DNA of 64,000 bases, from positions 62,001 through 126,000 of the forward strand of contig CAYRHJ010000013.1 in assembly GCA_964424105.1 (NCBI GenBank), read 5' to 3'. Each line of letters starts with the position of its first letter. Position 1 is the stretch's first letter. Source of the stretch: CAYRHJ01 sp964424105. GTDB lineage: Bacteria > Planctomycetota > Phycisphaerae > UBA1845. Below the pieces are notes generated by a model, which searched no databases, was not told the origin of the DNA, and saw only the letters and a list, made by a program, of their open reading frames with translations. This document shows positions 1-9,008 of the stretch, one piece after another. The position numbers and the translations under genes are program-made.

Positions 1-899
1 CCGTTGATGACGCAGTTATTCTGCGAAATAAAGCATTCCCCATTAGCGGCGATTCCGTGTCCAGCATTGTTTTTGGAAGTGCATTGCTGAATCGTGGATC
101 GCGATCCCACTTCGATACCGTTTCCCACGTTTTGCGTTGCGGTACATCCGATGATGGTGGCGTCACCGTTCACAGAGTAGATGCCCCGCGCGGTGTTCAG
201 GCTGGCCGTACAATTGGTGATCGCCACGCCGTCGCCTGCGGAAATGCCGTCGTCTCCATTGTTGTGCGCCGTGCAGTTTGAAATCGACCCGCCGTTGTTA
301 CTCAAAACGATACCATCCAGGCCGTTCCCGCGGGCGGAGCAATTCTCGATTGTGGCGGCGCCGATCGTCACGATGCCGTTCATCCCGTTGTCCCGCGCGG
401 TACATCGGGTGACCACTGCGCCTGAAAAGATCCAAAGACCGTTCCGGGTGTTGTCGGCCACGTGCACGTCATCAACTCGGCAGTTGCTCGCGTTCCCCAA
501 ATCGATACCGTCTGAATTGAACCCGCGCACCGTACCGTTGCGAACGACGATGTTTCGTCGGATGCCCGTTACCGTAACGCCGTCATTCGCACAGGCGGAC
601 GTATGAAAAATGGAAAACCCGTTCAGATCGAGCGTCACATCGCTGGCGTTGATCACCAGTCCATCGGCACCGCAAAACGCGGCCTCCAAGTCGCCCGTCA
701 GATAGTATGAACCCGATTGATTGATGGTGAATGGCAAGGCTGTGATCGGCGTCCGCGGCTCGACCGTTTGCAAGTCCTTCATGGTCGACGTAATGGGACC
801 AGCCGGCGGCGTCAGGCTGCCCGCGTTCACCAAAACGACCGTTCCGATGGCCGCAACGACCATCAGCGGCGCCACCTGACGCGTTCGTTGTCTAACCAT
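1..899 (-). CDS. Secreted right-handed parallel beta-helix protein, C-terminally truncated by window edge
   Basis: Reading the minus strand from an ATG at 899 gives an uninterrupted frame of about 299 codons that runs off the left edge. The N-terminus (MVRQRTRQVAPLMVVAAIG) looks like a signal peptide. From about residue 90 the chain is a series of 20-25-residue turns rich in Asn, Gly, Cys and Thr, such as VTRCTARDNGMNGIVTIG and ISNCTAHNNGDDGISAGD, which is the pattern of right-handed parallel beta-helix (pectate-lyase-fold, NosD-like) proteins. A strong Shine-Dalgarno (AAGGAGGT, 907-914) sits 7 nt upstream and fixes the start. Such proteins are usually exported and bind or cleave polysaccharides, but no catalytic residues can be assigned here. 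Substrate unknown. Confidence 0.85.
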   Translation of the reverse strand, partial: MVRQRTRQVAPLMVVAAIGTVVLVNAGSLTPPAGPITSTMKDLQTVEPRTPITALPFTINQSGSYYLTGDLEAAFCGADGLVINASDVTLDLNGFSIFHTSACANDGVTVTGIRRNIVVRNGTVRGFNSDGIDLGNASNCRVDDVHVADNTRNGLWIFSGAVVTRCTARDNGMNGIVTIGAATIENCSARGNGLDGIVLSNNGGSISNCTAHNNGDDGISAGDGVAITNCTASLNTARGIYSVNGDATIIGCTATQNVGNGIEVGSRSTIQQCTSKNNAGHGIAANGECFISQNNCVIN

Positions 900-1178
900 G
901 GAATGGACCTCCTTCAATCCGAATTGTTCACGTCCGGTGGCCTCCATCGGACCAATCCGCCGGCGCCAGTCCCATGCCGAGGTGCTCGCTCCGAGGGGAT
1001 TACGCAACCATTGTACTGAATCTGTCGCCTTGATAGGAATCAAAAATCGAATTTTGGGTGGAATTGTCGCGTGGTGCTTTTCCGCAGAAATCGCAACCCA
1101 TCGGCCCATCCCCCGTGCGAACCGACCGCGGGGCCTACAATCGATGCTCGTGGCTGAATTGTATCGGGAAGATTCCGC

Positions 1179-2612
1179 CTAATGACTGCTTCGAAGGGCT
1201 TCGACCAGCGCCGTCACCGTGGCTTTTGCGTCACCGAAGAGCATCATGGTCTTGTCGTCAAAAAACAGTTCGTTGTCGATACCGGCGAACCCGGTGCCCA
1301 GACTTCGCTTGCAGATCATCACCGCGCGAGCCTTGTCGACGTCGAGAATCGGCATGCCGTAAATAGGTGAACTCTTGTCGCTTCGGGCCGCGGGATTGAT
1401 CACGTCGTTGGCGCCCAACACCAAGGCCACGTCCGTGGTTTCAAACTCCGGGTTGATCTCGTCCATCTCCACCAGTTGCTCGTAGGGCACGTCCGCTTCC
1501 GCCAACAGCACATTCATATGCCCCGGCATGCGACCGGCCACCGGATGGATGGCGTACTTCACCGATACCCCGTTCGCCTCCAACACCTGTCCCAGTTCGC
1601 GGGTGATGTGTTGGGCACGCGCGACGGCCAATCCGTATCCCGGAATGATGATGACCGACGAAGCCGCTTCCAACGTCATCGCCGCGTCTTCAATCGAGTA
1701 TTCTCGAACGCTGCGCGGTCCGCCCATCGGACCGCCTCCGCCGGTCGAATCCGCCACGCCGAACGCTCCGAAGGCTACGTTGGTCAGCGAACGGTTCATG
1801 GCCCTGCACATCAATACCGTCAAAATGATACCGGCTGCCCCCACCAGCGATCCCGCGATGATCAACAGCTCATTCTGGAGCACAAAGCCGGTCGCGCAAG
1901 CCGCCACTCCTGAATAGGAATTCAACAGCGATATGACGACGGGCATGTCCGCGCCGCCGATGGGAATGACCAAAAGCACTCCCAACGCCAACGCCAAAAT
2001 CAACAGTAGGATCATCGCCCAGACATTTTCCGGCGACGACGCGATGGGAATGAATAGCGCGACCACGACCAAAAACAGCAACGCATTGGAAACGTTTTGA
2101 AACGGAAAGGTCAGCGGCTGAGATGGCACCTTCCCATTCAGCTTGCCCCAGGCCACGATGCTCCCCGAAAACGTGACGCAGCCGATCAACACCGACAGAC
2201 CGATCGTGATCAGCGCCATCACCGTCAGGCCCCCTGCCGACGTCGCTAGCTGCCCAGCGGCATCCAATCCCTCGCCGGGCCGATTCCCTGCATATTCGCT
2301 GATGGCCACGAACACCGACGCCAAGCCGCCGAACCCGTTGAACAACGCCACCATCTCCGGCATGCCCGTCATTTGCACGGTGATGGAAAACCACGCACCG
2401 ATGGCCGTTCCGATGATCATGCCGGCAACGATCATCTCGAACGACATGACATCCGAACGCAACAACGTCGCCGCGATGGCAATCAACATCGCCAGCGACG
2501 CCAGCAGATTTCCGCCGCGCGCGGTCTTGGGACTGCTCAGCCGCTTCAAGCCCACGATGAAGCAACACACCGCCAACAGGTACGCCAGATTCACGAATTG
2601 CATTTGTTGCAT
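1179..2612 (-). CDS. pntB: NAD(P) transhydrogenase subunit beta (PntB)
   Basis: Membrane and NADP(H)-binding subunit of proton-translocating transhydrogenase, which reduces NADP+ with NADH using the proton gradient. The 477-residue chain has an N-terminal half of many hydrophobic segments (membrane domain II), then the cytoplasmic domain III with the NADP-binding motif PGYGLAVARAQH (about residues 323-334) and the conserved block LVLGANDVINPAARSD near residue 395, followed by KRSLGTGFAGIDNELF. Length matches the family. It is the last gene of the pnt operon but is separated from pntAB by 214 bp carrying a dispersed repeat, whereas pntAA and pntAB overlap by 4 bp. The start at 2612 is the first in-frame ATG; a second ATG lies three codons on. 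Confidence 0.96.
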   Translation of the reverse strand: MQQMQFVNLAYLLAVCCFIVGLKRLSSPKTARGGNLLASLAMLIAIAATLLRSDVMSFEMIVAGMIIGTAIGAWFSITVQMTGMPEMVALFNGFGGLASVFVAISEYAGNRPGEGLDAAGQLATSAGGLTVMALITIGLSVLIGCVTFSGSIVAWGKLNGKVPSQPLTFPFQNVSNALLFLVVVALFIPIASSPENVWAMILLLILALALGVLLVIPIGGADMPVVISLLNSYSGVAACATGFVLQNELLIIAGSLVGAAGIILTVLMCRAMNRSLTNVAFGAFGVADSTGGGGPMGGPRSVREYSIEDAAMTLEAASSVIIIPGYGLAVARAQHITRELGQVLEANGVSVKYAIHPVAGRMPGHMNVLLAEADVPYEQLVEMDEINPEFETTDVALVLGANDVINPAARSDKSSPIYGMPILDVDKARAVMICKRSLGTGFAGIDNELFFDDKTMMLFGDAKATVTALVEALRSSH

Positions 2613-2651
2613 GGGATCGAATAGTCACTCCGCTCGGCCAATCAAGCCCTG

Positions 2652-2813
2652 GTGTAGTGAGTCATGCTAATTGCATCTTTTCAGAGCCGCGACCGCCGGC
2701 CCTTTACGTCGCGCAGCGATGTCAAGGGTCAGGGAGCGGAGGCACGACCACACCATATCAACCACGTGATCGCCGTTTCAAAGGTCGCGACCAATCAGAC
2801 CAGCGACACCAGC
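2652..2813 (+). repeat. Composite repeat family R2 inside the pnt operon
   Basis: About 160 bp. Starts GTGTAGTGAGTCATGCT, then CAGAGCCGCGACCG (2682-2695), GGTCAGGGAGCGG and the tail ATCGCCGTTTCAAAGGTCGCG. Left arm and tail match 46468-46784; that copy carries a longer middle. It lies between pntAB and pntB. Confidence 0.7.
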
Positions 2814-2826
2814 CTGCCGTCGACTT

Positions 2827-3108
2827 CTACTTCTTCTTGAACATCTTCAGCATGCGATCGGTCACCAGGTAACCGCCCACTACGTTGATCGTTGCGAAAA
2901 TGACCGCGCACATGCCCAGCACCTTGGCCAACGAGGTCTCCTCAACCCCCGCGCAGATCAATGCCCCCACAATCGTGATGCCCGAAATCGCGTTGGCCCC
3001 GGACATCAGGGGCGTGTGCAACATCGCCGGCACCTTTGAAATGACCTCGAAACCGAGAAAAATCGACAACGCAAACACGAACAGCAACGGAATCAATACG
3101 TCCATCAA
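2827..3108 (-). CDS. pntAB: NAD(P) transhydrogenase subunit alpha part 2, membrane (PntAB)
   Basis: A 93-residue protein with three hydrophobic segments, matching the membrane part of the transhydrogenase alpha chain, which in this organism is a separate polypeptide (three-subunit form, as in Rhodospirillum). The conserved stretch HTPLMSGANAISGITIVGA is present, as is the C-terminal VVGGYLVTDRMLKMF. Its ATG overlaps the pntAA stop codon (ATGA, 3105-3108), indicating translational coupling. It acts with PntAA (NAD-binding) and PntB. Confidence 0.95.
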   Translation of the reverse strand: MMDVLIPLLFVFALSIFLGFEVISKVPAMLHTPLMSGANAISGITIVGALICAGVEETSLAKVLGMCAVIFATINVVGGYLVTDRMLKMFKKK

Positions 3109-4274
3109 CCGACTCCTTGGGAACTCATTTGCGAACGGGTCGCGTCGTGAACGACCTCGCCCCTTTCCGTAATCAACGCACCCGCCACTATTTCATCCGA
3201 CCGATCCACGCGGATGGCCCCGTCCTGAAACAAATCCAATACCAGCGTCGACATATTCCGGCTGAACATCTGGCTGGAATCGACAGCCAACTGCGCCGCG
3301 AGATTCAACGGCCCGCAAATCAACACGCCGTACCGGGTCACCTCTTTGCCCGGCTCGGTCAAGGCACAGTTCCCGCCCCGCTCTGCCGCCAAATCAATGA
3401 TCACCGATCCCGGCTTCATGGACTTGACCATGTCCTCGGTGATGATGACCGGAGCCTTTCGCCCCGGAATCAGCGCCGTGGTAATTACCGCGTCTGCCTG
3501 CTTCACGTGCTTGGCCAGTAACTCCTGCTCTTTTCGATGGGCGTCTTCCGACAGCTCCTTGGCGTATCCGCCCTTGTCCTCCGAATCTCCATGACCCAAA
3601 TCCAACGCCACGAATCGGGCGCCGAGACTCTGAACCTGTTCACGCACCGCCGCCCGCGTGTCGAAAGCCTCCACCACCGCTCCCAATCGCCTGGCCGTCG
3701 CGATCGCTTGCAACCCCGCCACGCCCGCGCCCAAAATAAACACGCGAGCCGCCGCCACCGTCCCCGCCGCCGTCATCAGCATCGGCATCATTTTCCGAAG
3801 GCGATCCGCGGCGATGAGCACCGCCTTGTAGCCGGCCACCGTACTCATCGAAGACAAAACGTCCATGCTTTGCGCACGCGTGATCCGCGGGACGCAGTCC
3901 ATGGAAAACGCCGTGATCTTTCGCTCCAACAGCTTGTCCAATAGCGAACGATCTTGCAGGCCCCCCAACGCGCCGAGATGGGCAAACAACACCGCGCCTT
4001 CCTTCATCATGTCGATCTCATGTCGCCCATCATCGCGAACCGCCGGCGCTTGGACTTTCACAACCACGTCGGCATCCGCCAGCAATTTTCCAACGTCGAA
4101 CTCGATCGACGCCCCCTTGGCTTCGTATTCCTTATCCGCGACGCCGGACGACTCACCCGCACCGGCTTGCACGCACACCTTCAGCCCCGCCTTTACCAGT
4201 CGGGCCACACACACAGGCACCAACGCCACGCGCATTTCATCCGCCGCGATCTCTTTAACAACCGCTATGTTCAT
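3105..4274 (-). CDS. pntAA: NAD(P) transhydrogenase subunit alpha part 1, NAD-binding (PntAA)
   Basis: Cytoplasmic NAD(H)-binding domain I of transhydrogenase, related to alanine dehydrogenase. The 389-residue protein begins MNIAVVKEIAADEMRVALVP, has the SMSTVAGYKAVL block near residue 145, the Rossmann motif LGAGVAGLQA at about 181, and EAFDTRAAVREQVQSLGARF after it, followed by the AERGGNC block. It lacks the membrane part found in Escherichia coli PntA, which is encoded separately by the next gene with a 4-bp overlap. First gene of the operon; 335 bp lie between it and the exporter gene upstream. Confidence 0.96.
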   Translation of the reverse strand: MNIAVVKEIAADEMRVALVPVCVARLVKAGLKVCVQAGAGESSGVADKEYEAKGASIEFDVGKLLADADVVVKVQAPAVRDDGRHEIDMMKEGAVLFAHLGALGGLQDRSLLDKLLERKITAFSMDCVPRITRAQSMDVLSSMSTVAGYKAVLIAADRLRKMMPMLMTAAGTVAAARVFILGAGVAGLQAIATARRLGAVVEAFDTRAAVREQVQSLGARFVALDLGHGDSEDKGGYAKELSEDAHRKEQELLAKHVKQADAVITTALIPGRKAPVIITEDMVKSMKPGSVIIDLAAERGGNCALTEPGKEVTRYGVLICGPLNLAAQLAVDSSQMFSRNMSTLVLDLFQDGAIRVDRSDEIVAGALITERGEVVHDATRSQMSSQGVG

Positions 4275-4609
4275 CCGCCTTCAACCGTTCCTAACACCAC
4301 TTTGCATCATTCCGACTCTCTCGTTCCCTCGCCCTTGGCCGGTCAAGCCCGCCGATCCGTCCGTCGCGAACCTCGCCAAACATCGACACCCCACTCACCG
4401 GGCACCAATGATTAACGACCAAATCTGACCTTGACTCGGATTTAATCCCTGCACGACTCACATTCCCGCACACATCGAAACCCGCGCCGGTTTCTCGATC
4501 AATGCGATGATCAAACCCTAACCGATGGCCACGCGTCTGTCAGCATCCCCGCCGAATTCATTGCGTCAACGGCCACTCGGCAAAAAGCCCGAATTGTGCT
4601 GCCAAGCCG
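4275..4609. other. Intergenic region between the RND exporter and the pnt operon
   Basis: 335 bp with no supportable gene. It should contain the promoter of the leftward pnt operon (downstream of about 4280) and the 3' end of the leftward exporter gene. I see no clear sigma-70 hexamers, repeat or terminator. A 60-codon minus-strand frame (4291-4473) lacks a ribosome-binding site and any recognisable sequence and was not called. Confidence 0.4.
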
Positions 4610-7327
4610 TCAAGCTCCCGCATCCGTACGCTCGTCGCCGGCCATGAATATTCTCAACACGCAGGGCAGCAACACCAGCGTGATGACCGAACAACTGACG
4701 ATGCTGGCCAACACCAACAGACCCAATCGGGCGTTGGCTGGAACTTGCGATAGGGTCATCACACCAAATCCCAACGCGATGGTCAGCGCGTCGATAATGA
4801 TCGCCGGACCGGTCACCGCCAACGCTTCGGCGATGGCGGCTTCGACTGATTTCTCCCGCCGTTCCATTCGAAATCGATCCGTAAAATGAATCGCGAAATC
4901 GACCCCGATTCCCAGCGTCATCCCCGCGAACATGGAAGTGGCCACGCCCAGCGGCATGCCCGACCAACCCATGAAGGCAAAATTCAATAACACCGCCAAC
5001 CCGCAGGGCAGCACGCATAATGCGCCCCATAGGATCGACCGATTCAATAGACTGCTGACCACCAGGATGCCCAGCAGCGAAATCAGCAGCGACTGAACTT
5101 GCGTGGTGACGATGGCTTCGATGAGCGTTTGACTGACAACCACGTCGCCCGCGAAGCCCACCCGAATGTTCTTCGACGCAAGGTGTTCTCGTTCATACGC
5201 GCGAATGTCTTCGACGTAATCGCCCACCTCCACAAAATTCGCATTCTTCAAATAAACGGTGATGACGGAACGCCCGAAATCCTCGCTGACCAGTTGTCGC
5301 AGACTATCTTGGCCACGAATGCGCGCATATTGTTCCCAAAGCCAGCGCACCGTCCGCGTGTCGTCGGGAATGCGCCGATACTCCGGTTCGCTGGGGTGGG
5401 TCATGAAATTTGACGTCGCGACGTAGGTCGCCGCCCCGTGCGCTTCGCCGATCATCGGGCTGGGATAGGATCGCAAAAACTGTTCGAATCGTTCAATCTC
5501 CTTCAGCACCGAGGGTTTGTGATGGGCTTCCGATGAAATCGTCACGCGAACAAGGTCGTCGCCTTTGGGTCTCAGTCCGAACTTCGGGGAGCCGGAAGTC
5601 TTGGGTGTGGTAATAATGATGTGGTCATCCACGCGTTCCGCCGTCTCGATCCACGCGGACCAGTCGTCGCTGACGCGAAGCGGGTCCGAAAGAATCTTCC
5701 CGTCAGCCCCCGGCAACAATAGCACCGAAACCCAACTGTCAACCAGTTTTCGCGGATCGTCCACGATGTCCCCGGGAAGGGTCATCTCGTGATGATCCAC
5801 CGCTTCAACGCCGATCTCCGCCGCGTACGTCGCCTTCCCGGCATCAACGACGACCAGCAATAAATGCGTTCCAAGATATTGTTCATTGAAAGTTTCAGTC
5901 GATTCGCGAAATTCACTTTCAGGATCGAATCCATCGATCCAGCTATCCTGAACCGTGACCTTGCGAACGCCCGTGATGGACCCACACGCGATAGCGAGCG
6001 CTACGAGCACGAAAACCCATCGACCACGTATGATCATCGGCCCGGCTGCACGAAACCACGATCGACGATGAACCGCCTGCTCGGATCCGACAAGCCGTTT
6101 CCGCGATACGATGCGATGCGCCGGAATCAGCGACAGCATGGCCGGTATCACCGTCAGCGACCATAACATGCAGAATAGGATGCCGACGGCGGTGAAGATT
6201 CCGAACGCCCGCACGGGTTCCAACGATGAAAGCGCGAACGACAAGAAGCCGACCGCCGTCGTCACGGACGTCTTGACCACGGGGCCCGCCAATTCGTTCA
6301 TACATTGCAACAACGTCGCCCGATGATCGCTTGAACCACCGCCGCGAAGCAGGTGAGCATAGCGGTGAAAAATGTGAATTTCATCGGCCACGCCCATGGC
6401 CGTCAAGATGATCGGCAACACCGCCATGGTGAGATAGATAGGCACGCCGAACCACCCCATCAAGCCGAACACAAACGTCAGACACGCACCCACCTCGATC
6501 AGCGGCAGCGACGTCGCCGCCACGCTTCGAAACGCGATCAGAAACACAAACGCCATCACCCCCAACGCCACCGGCACCAGGCCAATGTGATAGGCGACGA
6601 ACCGCTTCCATTGATAAAAAGTGGACGGCGGGAACGATGGCGCGTTTTCTTTGTTCCGTACAGACGCGCCCAGTACGGCACGGGGAACACCAAGGTCCTC
6701 CAATATGTGCGTCCCCAAGAGCGCTTCCGCAACCGGGGCGCCCATGACGTGGACTTCGTCTTCGATCGGACCCTGGCGAGCGATGATCCCCTTGACCGTG
6801 TTATAGAAATCGATTCGCTCGATTTCGGGCGGCGCACCAACCAGGATCAACGTGCCCTTGCGGTCGGCGGATACCAACGTCCCGTTGTAAAGCTCTATGC
6901 GATGAAGGTCGCTGCGGAGAGACTCCAGCTCCCGATACGTATCCGGGAAATTTTCGAGAAACGTGCGATAGAACAACGTCCCAGGCCGAACACGAAACGT
7001 GTGCTCGGTGGCCAAGCTGAACAGAGTCGCCTCCCGCACACCCTGTATGTGGGCGAATTCCTCGGTCAGATCATTGACCAGTTTCAAGGTGGCCTCGTTG
7101 AAGATCCCGCCCGCATGCGAGGTGCGGATCATGACCACCACCGGATCTTCCAAACCGAACTCCTCGCGGATCGATGCGTCGAATTGAATCTGTGGCGATT
7201 CCGATGGCACCAGGGCGTGCCCGTCGGTACGCAGCTTCAGACGCAGCCCCCCCGGCGCCGCCGCCAGCGTCACCAGCAGCGCCACCGCGATTGTCACGTA
7301 TGGATGGCGAATGGCGTATCGGTACAT
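4610..7327 (-). CDS. RND superfamily exporter, MMPL/HpnN-like
   Basis: A 905-residue inner-membrane protein with the duplicated RND plan: one N-terminal helix, a large periplasmic loop, a block of about six helices (residues 235-400), then the same again with the second helix block near residues 720-890. The start MYRYAIRHPYVTIAVALL and the loop motif MGVADEIHIFHRYAH (GxxxDxxxHxxxR-type proton-relay region), repeated as LGIGVDFAIHFTDRFR, are typical of the predicted-exporter branch that includes MMPL lipid transporters and hopanoid exporter HpnN. An AAGGGA Shine-Dalgarno precedes the ATG. No adaptor or outer-membrane partner is adjacent. Cargo is probably a lipid or hydrophobic compound (inference). 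Confidence 0.88.
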   Translation of the reverse strand: MYRYAIRHPYVTIAVALLVTLAAAPGGLRLKLRTDGHALVPSESPQIQFDASIREEFGLEDPVVVMIRTSHAGGIFNEATLKLVNDLTEEFAHIQGVREATLFSLATEHTFRVRPGTLFYRTFLENFPDTYRELESLRSDLHRIELYNGTLVSADRKGTLILVGAPPEIERIDFYNTVKGIIARQGPIEDEVHVMGAPVAEALLGTHILEDLGVPRAVLGASVRNKENAPSFPPSTFYQWKRFVAYHIGLVPVALGVMAFVFLIAFRSVAATSLPLIEVGACLTFVFGLMGWFGVPIYLTMAVLPIILTAMGVADEIHIFHRYAHLLRGGGSSDHRATLLQCMNELAGPVVKTSVTTAVGFLSFALSSLEPVRAFGIFTAVGILFCMLWSLTVIPAMLSLIPAHRIVSRKRLVGSEQAVHRRSWFRAAGPMIIRGRWVFVLVALAIACGSITGVRKVTVQDSWIDGFDPESEFRESTETFNEQYLGTHLLLVVVDAGKATYAAEIGVEAVDHHEMTLPGDIVDDPRKLVDSWVSVLLLPGADGKILSDPLRVSDDWSAWIETAERVDDHIIITTPKTSGSPKFGLRPKGDDLVRVTISSEAHHKPSVLKEIERFEQFLRSYPSPMIGEAHGAATYVATSNFMTHPSEPEYRRIPDDTRTVRWLWEQYARIRGQDSLRQLVSEDFGRSVITVYLKNANFVEVGDYVEDIRAYEREHLASKNIRVGFAGDVVVSQTLIEAIVTTQVQSLLISLLGILVVSSLLNRSILWGALCVLPCGLAVLLNFAFMGWSGMPLGVATSMFAGMTLGIGVDFAIHFTDRFRMERREKSVEAAIAEALAVTGPAIIIDALTIALGFGVMTLSQVPANARLGLLVLASIVSCSVITLVLLPCVLRIFMAGDERTDAGA

Positions 7328-7688
7328 CGTGTCCCTTCATCCCGAAAACGCCCGACGACCGTCATCCGACGATCGATCCCCATCACGTGGATTGCGTTAC
7401 GAGTGGTGACGTATTAACCGGAGTGCGGCTGACGATCAATTCGGATGGGCCAAACTCGTTCAGCAGCCCAACTCGTTCAGCAGCCAAACTCGTTCAGCGG
7501 CCGGGTGGCCCACCTCCTTTGGAGGTGGGGGAGCCGATGACCACAGCATGTTTCACCCGCCTATTTCCGCGCCCGCAACCACCCACGTCCGTCATTCCGG
7601 CGAACGCCGGAAGCCAGGGCCGTTTTCGCCCGACACTTTACGAGCCGCCAGCGCAAAACGAGCGGTCCCCCGCCCAGCGCCCGCGATT
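7328..7688. repeat. Repeat-rich spacer: tandem repeat and three hairpin repeats
   Basis: This spacer holds no gene. It carries a triplicated 17-18-bp unit containing AACTCGTTCAGC (7448-7502), a hairpin repeat CCACCTCC-tttg-GAGGTGGG (7503-7533), a second hairpin ATTCCGGCGAACGCCGGAA (about 7594-7612), and a copy of the CGAGCCGC...CGAGCGGTC repeat (7637-7667). The same three hairpin types occur together at 16457-16590 and singly elsewhere in the window, so these are dispersed extragenic repeats rather than local structure. Confidence 0.8.
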
Positions 7689-8117
7689 TCAAAGCCCGTC
7701 TTCCGCTTCTTCACGTGCGATTCGCCCGCGAATGATCCACGCCCGAACGAGTTGTCGCACGTCGCGAAAAGCAATGAACGCCGACGCAAGAGTCAACCCG
7801 GCGAACACGATGCCCAGCAGTATCAACCAATCGTTGATCGGGTTCACCGCCCCGCGAAGCACGTAAACGCTGACCGCTCCGCAAATCGGTGTAACCGCCG
7901 TTGGCCAGTACGGAAACCTCGCAGCCGTCGGATCAAAAATCCCTTCCAGTTCGTTCGGACGGGCGCTGTACGGGTTTCCACACTCGTTGCATCGACCGAT
8001 CAATGCGGCGTGACGAAGATTGAACCCGCAGTGGCTGCAATAGGTGGAATGGAAAATGACCCGCCTCGCGTCGATGCGGTTCTGCATTTTCGCCAGTTCG
8101 TCGGTTCCGAGAGCCAT
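7689..8117 (-). CDS. Zinc-ribbon small membrane protein
   Basis: A 142-residue protein with an N-terminal zinc ribbon formed by CSHCGFNLRH and CNECGNPY (residues 28-47) and two hydrophobic segments (about 70-88 and 95-117) followed by a charged cytoplasmic tail (RAWIIRGRIAREEAEDGL). Proteins of this design, a CxxC-x(n)-CxxC ribbon fused to one or two membrane helices, are frequent in planctomycetes and generally have no assigned role. The C-terminal codons border a repeat cluster. The function is unknown. Confidence 0.7.
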   Translation of the reverse strand: MALGTDELAKMQNRIDARRVIFHSTYCSHCGFNLRHAALIGRCNECGNPYSARPNELEGIFDPTAARFPYWPTAVTPICGAVSVYVLRGAVNPINDWLILLGIVFAGLTLASAFIAFRDVRQLVRAWIIRGRIAREEAEDGL

Positions 8118-8228
8118 CTTGACATTGACCTCGTTCGGGAGAAAGCGCGTCCGGTTCGATATTCACGGCGATTCTGACCGCGCGTTCGCCGCATCGCAAG
8201 GACAAGCGACCGACACGCCCGATGACGA

Positions 8229-8414
8229 GTGCATGACATTTTGGCGGGCATTCCGTCGCCCCGAACGGGGCGCAGGACTGTAGCCACGGGTGAAGCGAAG
8301 CGCAACCCGTGGTTGCCGACCCGCCCCACGATCACCGCCCCGCAAGGGGCGGAGGACGTTGCGCCGGCATCCTCCGCCCCTGCCGGGGCGGGACGGGTTC
8401 ATAGGGTCGGGTTT
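8229..8414 (+). repeat. MITE-like repeat family R1, copy a, flanked by a 24-bp direct repeat
   Basis: The element starts GTGCATGACATTTTGGCGGG and contains three GC-rich stem-loops (CGCCCC-gaa-CGGGGCG, CCACGGGT...ACCCGTGG, CGCCCC-gcaa-GGGGCG), ending near GGGTTCATAGGGTCGGGTTT. It matches the left two-thirds of the copies at 45911-46143 and 54011-54293, but the distal third including the right inverted repeat is absent. The flanking 24 bp (8207-8230 and 8415-8438, beginning CGACCGACACGCC) are identical, as expected for duplication of host sequence at insertion. Confidence 0.8.
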
Positions 8415-8489
8415 CGACCGACACGCCCGATGACGAGTAACGCCCCAGCGCAGTTGACGTGGACCGTAACAAGGATTGGAATACACCCG

Positions 8490-8978
8490 ATGCGAAAACG
8501 CCCGCGACATTCACTGACACTCGCGTGGACTTGTTTATGGGTGACGATGATCTGCGCCATCGGATCCACCACGGGTTGCGTTTCGACTTCCGCGCCGGCT
8601 GAAATCGAGTCCATCCTGATCGCGCAAGCCGACGCGTGGAATCAAGGCCAAATCGACGAGTTCATGTCCCATTATTGGAATTCCGAAGACCTCGCTTTCA
8701 GCGCCGCGGGCGAAACCACGCGCGGATGGCAGGCGACTTTGAAACGGTATCAACAACGCTACCCCGATCGAAAGGCGATGGGCTTCCTCAGATTTTCGAA
8801 TTTGGAAATTCATCCGGTCTCGCCCGATGCGGCCTACGTGTTGGGACGATGGCATCTGGACCGCGAAGCCGACGACGTCGGTGGGTGTTTTACCCTAATG
8901 TTCCGCAAATTGAACGGCGAGTGGCTGATCGTCCACGATCACACCTCGACAAACACCCGTGAAACCGAATCGGAATAA
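8490..8978 (+). CDS. SnoaL/DUF4440-like lipoprotein
   Basis: Starting at the ATG at 8490 the product is 162 residues, with a lipoprotein signal sequence whose lipobox is TTGC (Cys near residue 30). The mature part has the NTF2-like SnoaL/DUF4440 pattern: ILIAQADAWNQGQIDEF, then GWQATLKRYQQRYPD, LEIHPVSPDAAYVLGRWHL and a C-terminal LNGEWLIVHDHTS. This fold serves as a small ligand-binding or ketosteroid-isomerase-like domain; no catalytic residues can be assigned. The frame is open for 87 codons further upstream, but that part translates a dispersed repeat, so the later start is preferred. It converges on the HAD-like gene with 30 bp between them. Confidence 0.75.
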   Translation: MRKRPRHSLTLAWTCLWVTMICAIGSTTGCVSTSAPAEIESILIAQADAWNQGQIDEFMSHYWNSEDLAFSAAGETTRGWQATLKRYQQRYPDRKAMGFLRFSNLEIHPVSPDAAYVLGRWHLDREADDVGGCFTLMFRKLNGEWLIVHDHTSTNTRETESE

Positions 8979-9008
8979 CCTAACAGGCTGCACCGTTCCG
9001 TTATCGCT

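Noticed and set aside
4291..4473. 60-codon minus-strand frame upstream of pntAA
   Set aside because: No ribosome-binding site and no recognisable sequence; likely chance.
8229..8489. Longer N-terminus for the SnoaL-like lipoprotein
   Set aside because: It translates the R1 repeat; the ATG at 8490 yields a correct lipoprotein signal.
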